Shown here piece after piece: positions 6,148 to 15,196 of a stretch of 64,000 bases of DNA (its first letter is position 1; each line of letters starts with the position of its first letter). Origin of the DNA: an uncultured Prevotellaceae bacterium (lineage in GTDB: Bacteria; Bacteroidota; Bacteroidia; Bacteroidales; Bacteroidaceae); NCBI GenBank assembly GCA_902763615.1, contig CACWSX010000013.1, positions 1 through 64,000 on the forward strand. Direction: 5' to 3'. The notes beneath the pieces were generated by a model. It was not told the DNA's origin. It did not search any database and saw nothing but the letters and a program-made list of their open reading frames with translations. The position numbers and the translations under genes are program-made.

Positions 6148-8898
6148 TACTACATCCCGGTATTTCATCAGATAGGTATCATATTGCGTCTTAAAGGGAC
6201 GGAAGGGCGCAGGCACGTCGGCAGCAGGCGCAAACAGGCGACTGACCACTTCGGGCATGACATCGGCCTTGATATAGTAGCTTTGGAAAGTGGCACCCAC
6301 GGGCTTGTCACCCTTCTGCCAGCCGGGGAAGTGGGTCTTGGCAAACTTCGGGCCTTGTCCGCTGACGGCCGCATTGACGGTGACGACGATGCCACGGTCG
6401 GTCTGTTCGAAATTCAGCGACAGCGAGTCGCCTGTTATCAGGATGCCGTTGCCATCCTTGTCCGACAGGAATGCGGCATCGATGCCACTGTGATTGCCCT
6501 CAAAATAGAGGTCGTCCATGTGTTTTGCCCAGAAGCCATAGCGGTTGGCCTGATGTCGCCCGGGATAGCTGGCAAAGGGACCATAGCCTATCCATTGCAC
6601 ACGGTCGATGCTCGGATCAAGCAGATAGGCCAGTCCCAACTCCGAGCGGAACACGTCGGCGGTGTCGGGCGTCAGCGTGAAGCTGATTTCCTCGCCGCCT
6701 TCGATAGCTGAGCTTTGGATGTCGGCCTTCACCTGACTGTTTTCGAGTGGCAGCAGGTATTTCTCCGGCAGACGTCCTTTCTGAGTCAGGCGCTCGGCCA
6801 TCGTAGGCTTCCGGCCGGTACGGATAGTAGCGTCTTTTGCCATCACAGCTCCACTGCCATGTCCTATCCATGCCACCTGTGGCTTGTTCAGCACGAAACT
6901 CTGATGAAGGAACGTATGTCCCTGAGCATCTTCAATATCAAACTGCAGCAGACTGAGTCCGCTCTGACGGGGCAGATTCAGGGTGTATGTCGCAGCGCTG
7001 TGGGGCTCGCATTCCGGACTGAAGGCACCACGCATCACCGTATCGCGGTTGTTGGTCAGCGTCCAGTGGAAGGTGACGTGGTCCTTCAGATTAAGGAAGT
7101 CGTAGCGGTTGGTGACTGTCAAGTTGGTTGAGATGCTGTCGCAATTGACAGCACAGACAAAAGCTCTCGCATAATTATGTTGCAGTTCATAATAGTTAGG
7201 CAGAGGTGTGCGGTCGGCATAGAGCAGTCCGTCGGTACCTTTGTTGCCATACATCTCAAAACCGCCGTCGTCTGACGTAAACACGCGCTCCTCGTAGCCA
7301 TACATCTTCCCTCTTCCCTCTTCCATCTTCCCTCTAAAAGGCATACCTTGATCCACCCATTCCCAAACCGAGCCGCCTGCAATGCCCGGCGTGCGCTCGA
7401 TGATATTCCACTGGCGGTCGTGATCCTCCAGCGAGATGCCAAGCGTGTGACAGTACTCCGTAAAGATCACTGGTCGGTCGGCACGCTGATAGAAGTCTGC
7501 TATCTGTGATGTCGATGGGTAATGAGGCGCATAAATGTCGGCCACTTTGGGGAAATCGTAATTGAAACGGCGGAAATAAGAGCCTACCTGAGGATAGCAG
7601 ACAGGGCGCGAGGGGTCTAGTTCACGCTTTACATAGTCACCCAGACGGACACAGATGTCAGTCAGTGGATTCTCGTTGCCAAGGCTCCAGATCAGCACCG
7701 ACGGGTGGTTCTTGTCGCGACGGATAGTAGCCTGTGCCCGTTGCTGCAACATGGGATAGAAGGTTGAGTCCGACAGATTCTTGTCACCATAGCCGAAAGG
7801 CACCTCATCGATGATATAGAAGCCGAGCGAATCAGCCAGTTCGTAGAAGCGCGGTTCACGTGGATAGTGCGACGTGCGGATATAGTTGACGGAGGCTTCC
7901 TTCATCAGTTTCATGTCGCGGAGGATACTGGCCTCGTCGATGACCTTTACCGTCACGGGATCGGTGCTGTGCGAGGTCACACCGCGCAGTTTGATGGGTT
8001 GGCCGTTGAGCTTCAGGATGTTCCCGTCGATCGTCAGTTCACGGAAACCGAACTGATGCTCGAAGGTCTGCAGCGTCCTGCCCTTCGACGAGGCTCGGGG
8101 ACCGCCCTTCTGTAGCAGCGTTGTCTTCAGGGTATACAGATAAGGTGTCTCTGCGGTCCACAAATGTGGCTGCTCCACCCGACTGGTGCCTACAAGTCTT
8201 CCCGCAGCGTCGTAGATTTCATGCTTCACCTCAGTGTCATTGCCAGCATTAGCGATAGCCGTGCTGACCATCACCTCACCCGTATTCTTCGTCCGGATCG
8301 TCAAGTCGCTGATATGTGTCTTCGGCACAGCCATCAGCGTCACATCACGGAAGATACCATTGGGTGCCCAGTCGTCATTATAGTCGAAATCGCTTCCTCT
8401 GAATTGTGAGATGACGCGGAGAGCCAATGCCTGTGTCGCTGACTTCATGCTGATATAAGGCGTGATGTCGAAGATAGCGGTGTTATAGCCCGAGCGCCAT
8501 GATCCCACAGCCTTGCCATTCACCCACAGGTCATAGCCATATAACACACCGTCGAAGCGGATGAAGACATGCAGCCCTTTCCATGCTTCAGGCACGGTGA
8601 ATGTGGTGTGGTAATATCCTGTCAGCGGTTGGGCCTTGTCGTAGCTGGGTGTGCAGAAGCCAAATTGTTCCCAACAGCCCGGCACAGGGATTCTGCCCCA
8701 CGTCTCATCAAGGGCAGGCACAGTCTGACTGTCTGCGATCCCTTTTATCACCTTCAGTTGCCACTCGCCGTTCAAACTTTTCTTCATCATGGGGTCGGTC
8801 ACAGGCAACACACCTTGAAAAGCATCATTCACTTGGGCTTTCATGCCTGCGAACAACAACAAAAGCCCCATCACACTCACCAACCTTTTCATCATCAT
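6139..8898 (-). CDS. GH2 glycoside hydrolase, beta-galactosidase-like
   Basis: The 919-residue protein has a signal peptide (hydrophobic to about residue 21, ending GMKAQ). The GH2 layout is complete: sugar-binding jelly roll (WGRIPVPGCWEQFGF), Ig-like domain, TIM barrel with RTSHYPREPRFYELAD, acid/base Glu in PSVLIWSLGNEN and nucleophile Glu in VIFTEYCHTLG, then a beta-galactosidase small-chain-like domain (VQWIGYGPFASYPGRHQANRYG). It probably removes terminal beta-galactose, or a similar sugar, from pectin side chains in the periplasm. Its ATG overlaps the stop of the upstream beta-propeller/DUF362 gene as ATGA. A heptamer DNA repeat (7306-7333) encodes an insertion after the VWEWVDQG active-site loop. 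Confidence 0.92.
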   Translation of the reverse strand: MMMKRLVSVMGLLLLFAGMKAQVNDAFQGVLPVTDPMMKKSLNGEWQLKVIKGIADSQTVPALDETWGRIPVPGCWEQFGFCTPSYDKAQPLTGYYHTTFTVPEAWKGLHVFIRFDGVLYGYDLWVNGKAVGSWRSGYNTAIFDITPYISMKSATQALALRVISQFRGSDFDYNDDWAPNGIFRDVTLMAVPKTHISDLTIRTKNTGEVMVSTAIANAGNDTEVKHEIYDAAGRLVGTSRVEQPHLWTAETPYLYTLKTTLLQKGGPRASSKGRTLQTFEHQFGFRELTIDGNILKLNGQPIKLRGVTSHSTDPVTVKVIDEASILRDMKLMKEASVNYIRTSHYPREPRFYELADSLGFYIIDEVPFGYGDKNLSDSTFYPMLQQRAQATIRRDKNHPSVLIWSLGNENPLTDICVRLGDYVKRELDPSRPVCYPQVGSYFRRFNYDFPKVADIYAPHYPSTSQIADFYQRADRPVIFTEYCHTLGISLEDHDRQWNIIERTPGIAGGSVWEWVDQGMPFRGKMEEGRGKMYGYEERVFTSDDGGFEMYGNKGTDGLLYADRTPLPNYYELQHNYARAFVCAVNCDSISTNLTVTNRYDFLNLKDHVTFHWTLTNNRDTVMRGAFSPECEPHSAATYTLNLPRQSGLSLLQFDIEDAQGHTFLHQSFVLNKPQVAWIGHGSGAVMAKDATIRTGRKPTMAERLTQKGRLPEKYLLPLENSQVKADIQSSAIEGGEEISFTLTPDTADVFRSELGLAYLLDPSIDRVQWIGYGPFASYPGRHQANRYGFWAKHMDDLYFEGNHSGIDAAFLSDKDGNGILITGDSLSLNFEQTDRGIVVTVNAAVSGQGPKFAKTHFPGWQKGDKPVGATFQSYYIKADVMPEVVSRLFAPAADVPAPFRPFKTQYDTYLMKYRDVVED
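7306..7333. repeat. Four heptamer repeats inside the GH2 gene
   Basis: CTTCCCT, CTTCCCT, CTTCCAT and CTTCCCT lie in tandem and are read through in frame as a Gly/Lys/Glu-rich loop (FRGKMEEGRGKMYG) beside the GH2 active-site Trp strand. Confidence 0.85.
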
Positions 8899-11027
8899 AG
8901 TTTCTTGTATCTGAGGTCAATCTTCTTATACTGATGGTCTTTGTTCCAATGTTCAAAGAGTCCGAGCGACTGCTCCACGGGCTTGCCATCCTGCTTATAG
9001 ACCGTGCCACTGGGGGCATGGGGCAGCGAGGCCGCCTCGCGCAGATACTCGTCGCAATAGTTCAGTGAACCGAACTCCGGCCACTCATTGATGATGATGT
9101 CCATGCCGACGGCATCGCAGGCCACTTCATCCTGCGACACGATGATCGAGCAGGCCCAGTCGCCATTAAAGGGCTCCTTCATCCACTTGGGGTTGGGTGC
9201 GCCGTTCACGTCGCGCGAGCCATAAGTGCCGTCGATCAGGAAGAGCAGAGCCTTCTGCCCCATATTCTTGTGGGTCATCCAGTCCACGAAGGTCTTATAC
9301 TGGGGTTTGCCGTTGCGTTTGTCCTGACTCACGTTGTTGTGGGCGTTCTGTCGCCAGAGCAGGTTGATGTCCGTAGCACCATACCAGTTCTTGGTGGTCA
9401 GCGTCACCCCAGGTCCGCTGTGTGTCTTGAGCAGGGCCGAATTGATGAGATAGTCGGCATCCACGATACACTTAGCCAGTCCGCGTGCCATCTTGCCATT
9501 GTCGACGGAATAGGTGATTTGCTCAGGATAGTACTCGCACTTCTCGCGCCCGTCGCCGCCGATGTTGTCAATCATGCGCACCAGAGGGAACTCGCGATGC
9601 ACCTTATTATATATACTGTCGGTGATAGCCCGGCTGGGTTCGCAGAGGATGATGTCCTGCTGGCGCACACCCCCATCGCGCACCATCGAGCGCACCAGGG
9701 CCAGTGTCACGAAAGGCGACGAGTTCAGTTCAATGGTGTCGTGGTGGGTGATGGCATTGTTCAGGTTCAGTTTGATGGCGATGCTCTCACCCTTCTTATA
9801 GCCTCGGTTGCCGCGTCCGTGGGTCTTGTTAAAGTGCTTGAACAGTGCCTGCCAGGCTTTCTTCGCCGTCGCTTCGCCCGTCAGCTGCATCACGGCCTCG
9901 GGTATCATGGCATCGGCCTTTGTCTGGTCGTTCCAGCGGTCTTCCACCCAAAGGCCGGTCTTGCCGTCCCATCGCGCCACGCCTGGTGCATGAATCCATG
10001 CCACGCGCCCCGGATGGATGCCCCTACCCTCACCCATCGGCTCATTGGGGCCGACAAAGAGTTTGGGCTTCTGCGGATTAAACTCACCGAAGAACAGCCT
10101 ATCGCGGTTGACAGGCTCGTCGAGCAACTGGATGGTGGTCGACGGTCCGAGATCGGGACTCTTCCAAGCCTTGAGCTGCCACACCAGTCGGCCGTCCTTA
10201 TCCACCTCGATAGCCTGCACGGGGGCATTCGCCGTATCCATCGGTTCTTTGTTCCACTCGTTATACCAGTTATTGATCAGATGTCCGCCGTTCTTCAGGC
10301 GCACGGTCTTCTGTGGCTGTGTCACACCATAGTCGGTGGTGTTCAGTTCCCATACGGTCTGCCCCTGACGGTTGATCTCCTGAATCCTGCCCTTTCGACC
10401 GGTGATGAGCAGATGGCCCGTCTTCGGCATCTCCTGCACGCTCCAGGGCAGCATTCCTCCCCATCGGTCTACCTCCTTGCCGTCGCTCGTAAACTCGTGG
10501 ATACAGCCCATTGCCATATTGGCCACGAGCAATGTGCCGCGACTGCTGAGCCGGGCATTGCGGAACTGACCGTGCACCGATCCTTTTTCGTTGATGGGCA
10601 GTTCAAACTCACGAACGATGCGGCACTGGGGGATTTCCATCACCACGGCCTTAGCCGGTTTGCCGTTCTGCACAAACACCACATGCGCCCTGCCGATAGG
10701 TTGGATGGTGTGAATCTCCGTTCCTTCCGGCGCCGCATAGCTCCAGACGGTCTCCGAGGTCTGTGTCACCTCGGCTATGCCGTACTGATGGGCCACCAGG
10801 ATATGTCCGTCACTCATGAGCACGGCATCACTGATCTCGCCGCGCTTCAACCGGTCGTCATATCGCCAGCTCACCTGCCCATTCTTCACGATGAACATCC
10901 GTCGTTGCTTACTCTGCCCGGCATAGAAGAAATTATGCCGCGCCAGATTCTGATCCGTCTCCTGTGCCGAAGCACCTGACACCGTCATCACCGTCAGACC
11001 GAGTGCCAGTAATAGTCTTTTCATCAT
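8895..11027 (-). CDS. Secreted beta-propeller protein fused to a DUF362 domain
   Basis: About 710 residues start with a clear signal peptide (MMKRLLLALGLTVMTVSGASAQ). Residues about 25-330 hold repeated beta-propeller-like strands (NGQVSWRYDD, DGHILVAHQYGIAEV, GTLLVANMAMGCIHEF, DGRLVWQL). The second half matches the DUF362 family as I know it (IAIKLNLNNA; SPFVTLALVRSMVRDGGV; SALLKTHSGPGVTLTTKNWYG; VSQDEVACDAVGMDII). DUF362 proteins are usually cytoplasmic and often associated with ferredoxin domains; no CxxC cluster is seen here. I chose ATG 11027 because the longer frame begins at TTG and adds only four residues. It leads a two-gene operon with the GH2. The activity is unknown. Confidence 0.82.
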   Translation of the reverse strand: MMKRLLLALGLTVMTVSGASAQETDQNLARHNFFYAGQSKQRRMFIVKNGQVSWRYDDRLKRGEISDAVLMSDGHILVAHQYGIAEVTQTSETVWSYAAPEGTEIHTIQPIGRAHVVFVQNGKPAKAVVMEIPQCRIVREFELPINEKGSVHGQFRNARLSSRGTLLVANMAMGCIHEFTSDGKEVDRWGGMLPWSVQEMPKTGHLLITGRKGRIQEINRQGQTVWELNTTDYGVTQPQKTVRLKNGGHLINNWYNEWNKEPMDTANAPVQAIEVDKDGRLVWQLKAWKSPDLGPSTTIQLLDEPVNRDRLFFGEFNPQKPKLFVGPNEPMGEGRGIHPGRVAWIHAPGVARWDGKTGLWVEDRWNDQTKADAMIPEAVMQLTGEATAKKAWQALFKHFNKTHGRGNRGYKKGESIAIKLNLNNAITHHDTIELNSSPFVTLALVRSMVRDGGVRQQDIILCEPSRAITDSIYNKVHREFPLVRMIDNIGGDGREKCEYYPEQITYSVDNGKMARGLAKCIVDADYLINSALLKTHSGPGVTLTTKNWYGATDINLLWRQNAHNNVSQDKRNGKPQYKTFVDWMTHKNMGQKALLFLIDGTYGSRDVNGAPNPKWMKEPFNGDWACSIIVSQDEVACDAVGMDIIINEWPEFGSLNYCDEYLREAASLPHAPSGTVYKQDGKPVEQSLGLFEHWNKDHQYKKIDLRYKKL

Positions 11028-11047
11028 GGTTATTATCAATCTGGGTG

Positions 11048-11055
11048 CAAAGATA
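11048..11055 (-). promoter_or_regulatory. -7 box of the beta-propeller/GH2 operon
   Basis: TATCTTTG on the minus strand lies 21 bases upstream of the ATG at 11027. No clear TTTG is visible 20 nt further up, where the sequence already overlaps the end of the histidine kinase gene. Confidence 0.6.
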
Positions 11056-11072
11056 CTAATTTTTTTGGAATA

Positions 11073-12869
11073 TCATTTTCTCATCGGTATTGAAAGAACG
11101 AACCGACATCCGCCGGTATAATCAGGATCGAGGGTGATCTCCCCTCCTATCGAACTGGCCAGTCGCCGACAGATAGGCAGGCCAAGACCGACGCCTTCCT
11201 TGAAGTTGTCGGCAGCCTTCTCAAAGAGGTCAAAGATACGATCCCTGTCCTCAGGTCTGATGCCGACGCCAGTATCCTCCACGATCAGTCGAACCTGACG
11301 GGCGGCCTTGTCATATTCGCAGCGCAGTTCGATATGGCCTTCCTCCGTGAATTTCTCAGCATTTTCAAAAACATGAGTCAGGATGCGGTTCACGGTCGAC
11401 GGATGGGTACGCACCGTAAAGTCATCGGCCACGTTGGTCGTGAATCGCGTCTCTACCCTCTCGTTGGAATGTTCAGCCACTGAATGCAGGAACTTACGAC
11501 ACTGGTCGTTGATTGCTACATCCGTCAGTTCCGAATCAGAGCGCTGTCCGTCCTCACTCTCACTCGTCGATAGTTCGAGTACCTCGCCGACGATGGTTGT
11601 GATGAGATCCACATTATAGGCAATGCGCTCCTGCATGTCCTGCTTCTCCTCATCCTTCAGGTCGACTCCCGGCTGACAGAGCAGACTGGAGAATCCTCCG
11701 ATGGCATTGAGGGGGGTGCGTATCTCATGGCTCATGTTGTTGATGAAGGCCGTCTTCATGCGGCTCGACTCCTCAGCAAGAACCAGGGCTGACTTTAGTT
11801 TCTTGTTCTTGTCCCAGATGATGCGCATAAGCCGACGGCGGCCCATGATATAGATAATCAGGAATACCACTATGATTACCATGATCCAGTTGGTAAGCCG
11901 CTTCACAGTCTTTCTGTTTTCCGAAGCCTCCTCGCGCGACTTCATCAGTGTCAGTTCTGTTGACAACTGATCGAAGTTGGCATTCCTGACAATACTGAAC
12001 AGGGAATCGGTTTCTGCGAACCTACGCCTCACGGCCTCGTAGCGATTGTCAGTGTCGCCGGCAAGATGATAGATACATACGGCCACCTGCGAACTGTCGA
12101 CATTTACGCTGCCTTCCTTCAGTTTGTCGATGGCTTTCTGATAAGCACCGTCGAAGGTGAGGCGGGCTATCTCTACCAGTTTGTCATACTGGTGATTGAA
12201 TGCCGGATCACCTTGCTGCCGTAATTGTTCATACTCACGATAGGTCTGTTCGAAATTTTCTTTATCGCCATTCATGAACTCGACATAGATCTTCACGGCT
12301 TTCGCTTGTGACAGGTTGTCGGTATCCTTTCTTTCCTCTGCAAGCGCTACTGCCTGGGTGGCGTATCCGATGGCCGATGACGGGTTCCGGATGCTGAGCA
12401 GCTGAGCCAGGTCGCGCAGGGTGACCATCGTAAACTTAGGGTCGCGGTCGCCCACTTCGTCGAGCGCCTGAACAAAATACTCTTCTGCCCTACGGGTATC
12501 GTGGCAGGCCCGATAGATGTTTCCCGTCAGGGCACTGGTGAGGTAATAATAGTCTGCAGAATTGTTCTTCCTGATTTCCGCATCGAGCGCCTGAGCCGTC
12601 TGTATGGCGCGTTGCAGATGATGATGCCTGAGATCGTAGAATCCCTCGTTGGTCTTCGTCTTATAATACGATTTCCAGTCGTTCGTGCTCTTCAGGAATT
12701 CTTCGAAGGCATGCGCGTGCTTATAGAAGGCGCTATCATCGCCCTTGTCATAGAGGATACGGAACTGGCGGTACATCTGTGAAGCTTTCCTTCCTTCCTC
12801 TGTCGCAAAGGCGGAAGAGGAAAAAAAGAACAACAAGACTACTATTAGAAGGTTAAAATGTTTATCCAC
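11073..12869 (-). CDS. TPR-sensor histidine kinase
   Basis: The 598-residue protein has a signal peptide/anchor (residues 1-23), a periplasmic helical TPR-like region (about 25-310), one transmembrane helix (about 325-343), a HisKA domain with phospho-acceptor His381 in NNMSHEIRTPLNAI, and an HATPase domain (FENAEKFT N-box, VEDTGVGIRPED, GVGLGLPICRRLASSIGG). It should sense a periplasmic cue and autophosphorylate in the cytoplasm. There is no receiver domain and no response regulator in the window. The start is GTG: in-frame stops lie just upstream and no ATG is available before the signal sequence. It is divergent from the TPR phosphatase at 13108, which has a similar sensor layout. Confidence 0.9.
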   Translation of the reverse strand: MDKHFNLLIVVLLFFFSSSAFATEEGRKASQMYRQFRILYDKGDDSAFYKHAHAFEEFLKSTNDWKSYYKTKTNEGFYDLRHHHLQRAIQTAQALDAEIRKNNSADYYYLTSALTGNIYRACHDTRRAEEYFVQALDEVGDRDPKFTMVTLRDLAQLLSIRNPSSAIGYATQAVALAEERKDTDNLSQAKAVKIYVEFMNGDKENFEQTYREYEQLRQQGDPAFNHQYDKLVEIARLTFDGAYQKAIDKLKEGSVNVDSSQVAVCIYHLAGDTDNRYEAVRRRFAETDSLFSIVRNANFDQLSTELTLMKSREEASENRKTVKRLTNWIMVIIVVFLIIYIMGRRRLMRIIWDKNKKLKSALVLAEESSRMKTAFINNMSHEIRTPLNAIGGFSSLLCQPGVDLKDEEKQDMQERIAYNVDLITTIVGEVLELSTSESEDGQRSDSELTDVAINDQCRKFLHSVAEHSNERVETRFTTNVADDFTVRTHPSTVNRILTHVFENAEKFTEEGHIELRCEYDKAARQVRLIVEDTGVGIRPEDRDRIFDLFEKAADNFKEGVGLGLPICRRLASSIGGEITLDPDYTGGCRFVLSIPMRK

Positions 12870-12917
12870 GATTGCTTATTATATAAGTTGATTCAAAAAG
12901 ACAATGCTTTCTGGCTG

Positions 12918-12950
12918 CAAAGTTAGGAACTATTATTGAAAACTCCAAAA
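12918..12950 (-). promoter_or_regulatory. Promoter of the histidine kinase gene
   Basis: TTTTG (12946-12950), a 20-nt spacer and TAACTTTG (12918-12925) on the minus strand form a full consensus promoter about 50 bases before the GTG start. Confidence 0.75.
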
Positions 12951-13072
12951 TTTATCGGCAAAAAGTTTTCATGGGGTCGTCAGAGACCAACGGAAAAGCG
13001 TCAATCTGCATACAGATTTCCGTCAAAGAGAAAAAAAAGGAGGGAGAGGCACGAAGTTTGAAAAAAAAGTTG

Positions 13073-13080
13073 TATCTTTG
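13073..13080 (+). promoter_or_regulatory. -7 box of the TPR phosphatase gene
   Basis: TATCTTTG lies 27 bases before the ATG at 13108. A TTTG at 13057-13060 is only 12 nt away, too close for a usual -33 element, so activity may depend on another factor. Confidence 0.6.
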
Positions 13081-13107
13081 CACACTGACAATCTACAAAA
13101 GGGATAT

Positions 13108-15125
13108 ATGAGCAAAAACAGACTTCATCTTTTGACTCTGATGGTGATGGTCACCGCCACCATATTCCTGTTAGGATGTGGAGGAAATTCCGGAGAACAG
13201 AAAAGGCAGCGCAGAGAAGCAGAAGACATGGTCTATGCGGCCTATCTGGACAAGAACTACCCGCGTATCATAGAATTGGTAGACAGTTTTAAGCCTTTGG
13301 GAAGTTTCTCCGAGGGTAAGGCCTGCTACTGGCTGGGCTACGCCTACGACCGTATGATGCAGAAGCGCATGGCCGAACTGTACTGGAAGACGGGTATCGC
13401 CGCCGTGGAGAACTCTACCGACGACGAGGATGTGAACGTGTATGCCGGCATTACCAACCGACTGACGGGTCTGCTGAGTACATGGAGCGAATATGAAGCC
13501 GCCCTGAAAGTGGCCATACCCGCTACAGAACGATTGAAAAGCCTGGGGCGCGACACCACCAGCGAATACGCCAACATGCTCATCTACATCGGATGCTGCC
13601 AGAGCCATTTCGGATGGAGTGAAGAAGAGACCAGCAAGACTCTGGAAAAGGCCTTTAAGAGCCACCTCGACCATATCAGGAGGTATCCTCATGCCATTAG
13701 TTACCGCGATGCCATCGTAGGTGCGACCAACATCAGCTACAACTATCTGGAAATAGCCGACTATGAGAAGGCCAAACTATGGCTCGACCGTTTGGATCAA
13801 CTGATTGACGCATACGAAAAACAAGCAGATGCCCGCCCCGACTATACCGAAAGGCAACGGGCCCGCTACACCGTCTATCTGGCCAAAGCCTTAGAGGGGC
13901 TGGGACGCAAGGACGAAGCCGCCGAGGCCTACAGGCAGTTCCGCAAGACCAAATACTTCAAGACAGCAGAAGGCAAGCTTCTGGCCAGCGACTATCTGTG
14001 GCTGGCAGGACGGTGGCAGGAAGCGGCCGACAACTTCGGAAGCATGGACGAAGTGATGAAGGAATATGGCACCAACTCTTCGTTGGAAATCATACAGAAA
14101 CTGTTCCTGAGGAAGTATGAAATCAATAAGAGGGCCGGGCGTATCGACACCGCCCGTGCCGTCAGCATGGCCATCGCCGAACGACTCGACTCGGCTATCA
14201 CCCTCTCGCGCAATGCCGAAGCCCGCGAAGAGGCGGCTGTACACCAGAAGGAACTGGAGATGACGGCCGAGAATGAGCGCTACGTTCGCCAGCGCCACAT
14301 CACCCGGCTCGTCGGCATGGCGGCTACCATCCTGTTCCTCATCATCTACATCATCGTGCGCCACCGCATGGGAGCCCGTCTGAAAAAGGCTCACGACGAA
14401 CTGAAGACGGCCTACGACCAGCTCGAAGAAACCACCAGCGCCAAGGAGCGCATGGAGAGTGAACTGCGCATTGCCCGTGATATTCAGATGTCGATGGTGC
14501 CTAGTGTGTTTCCCAGCGTGGAGGGGCTCGACATGTATGCCTCGATGACCCCTGCCAAGGAGGTGGGCGGCGACCTGTACAACTTTGTAGAAAAAGGCGA
14601 CAAGCTCTATTTCTGTATCGGTGATGTCAGTGGCAAGGGTGTGCCCGCATCGCTTTTCATGACGCTGGCCACTCGCGGATTCCTTACCTTAAAAACAACG
14701 AGATGGGTATGTTTGTCACCATGTTCATCTGCATGTACGATCTGAAACAGGGACGGATAGAATACTGCAATGCCGGGCACAACCCGCCCATCATCGGCAA
14801 TGCCGACGGTCAATTCTCCTTCCTTGATGTCAAGGAGTCCAATGCCCCCATCGGGCTATGGCCCGACTTAGAATATGTGGGCGAAGAGATGGATTTAACC
14901 GACAACAGTATGATGCTGCTCTACACCGACGGTCTGAACGAAGCCGAGAACCGCCAGCAGGAACAGTATGGCGAAGAACGTATCATCCAGTTTATGAACT
15001 CGCATGCTTCTCAAAGTACGCGTGACATAATTGAGGCTCTCAAAGCCGACACCGACCAGTTCCGCGACGGGGCCGAGCAGAATGACGACCTCACCATGCT
15101 TGCCTTCCGCATCACCAGGTCCTGA
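13108..15125 (+). pseudogene. TPR/SpoIIE-type phosphatase, broken by internal deletion and frameshift
   Basis: ATG 13108 gives a lipoprotein-type start (LLGCGG, Cys24), TPR-like helices to about residue 390, one transmembrane helix (about 397-418), a coiled linker and a PP2C/SpoIIE domain (EVGGDLYNF; IGDVSGKGVPASLF). The frame then runs off after LATRGFLTL and stops at 14745. The rest of the domain (NNEMGMFVTMF, YCNAGHNPPIIG, LLYTDGLNEA, NDDLTML) continues in another frame to 15125. Against the paralogue at 61294, about 19-20 residues are absent at the junction near 14694, so this is a deletion plus frame change rather than a single-base error. The metal-binding motifs on both sides look intact. 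The longer frame begins at a TTG within the -7 box, so ATG 13108 is preferred. Confidence 0.85.
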
Positions 15126-15196
15126 CGTCTTCTTATGCTGACATGCCGACATATAGGGAAGAGGATAAGCTTGGACAATGGCGTTTTTACTCGTTG

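Noticed and set aside
9270..10979. 569-codon frame antisense to the beta-propeller/DUF362 gene
   Set aside because: It is His/Arg/Leu-rich low-quality sequence exactly mirroring a well-supported gene; GC-rich third positions open antisense frames.
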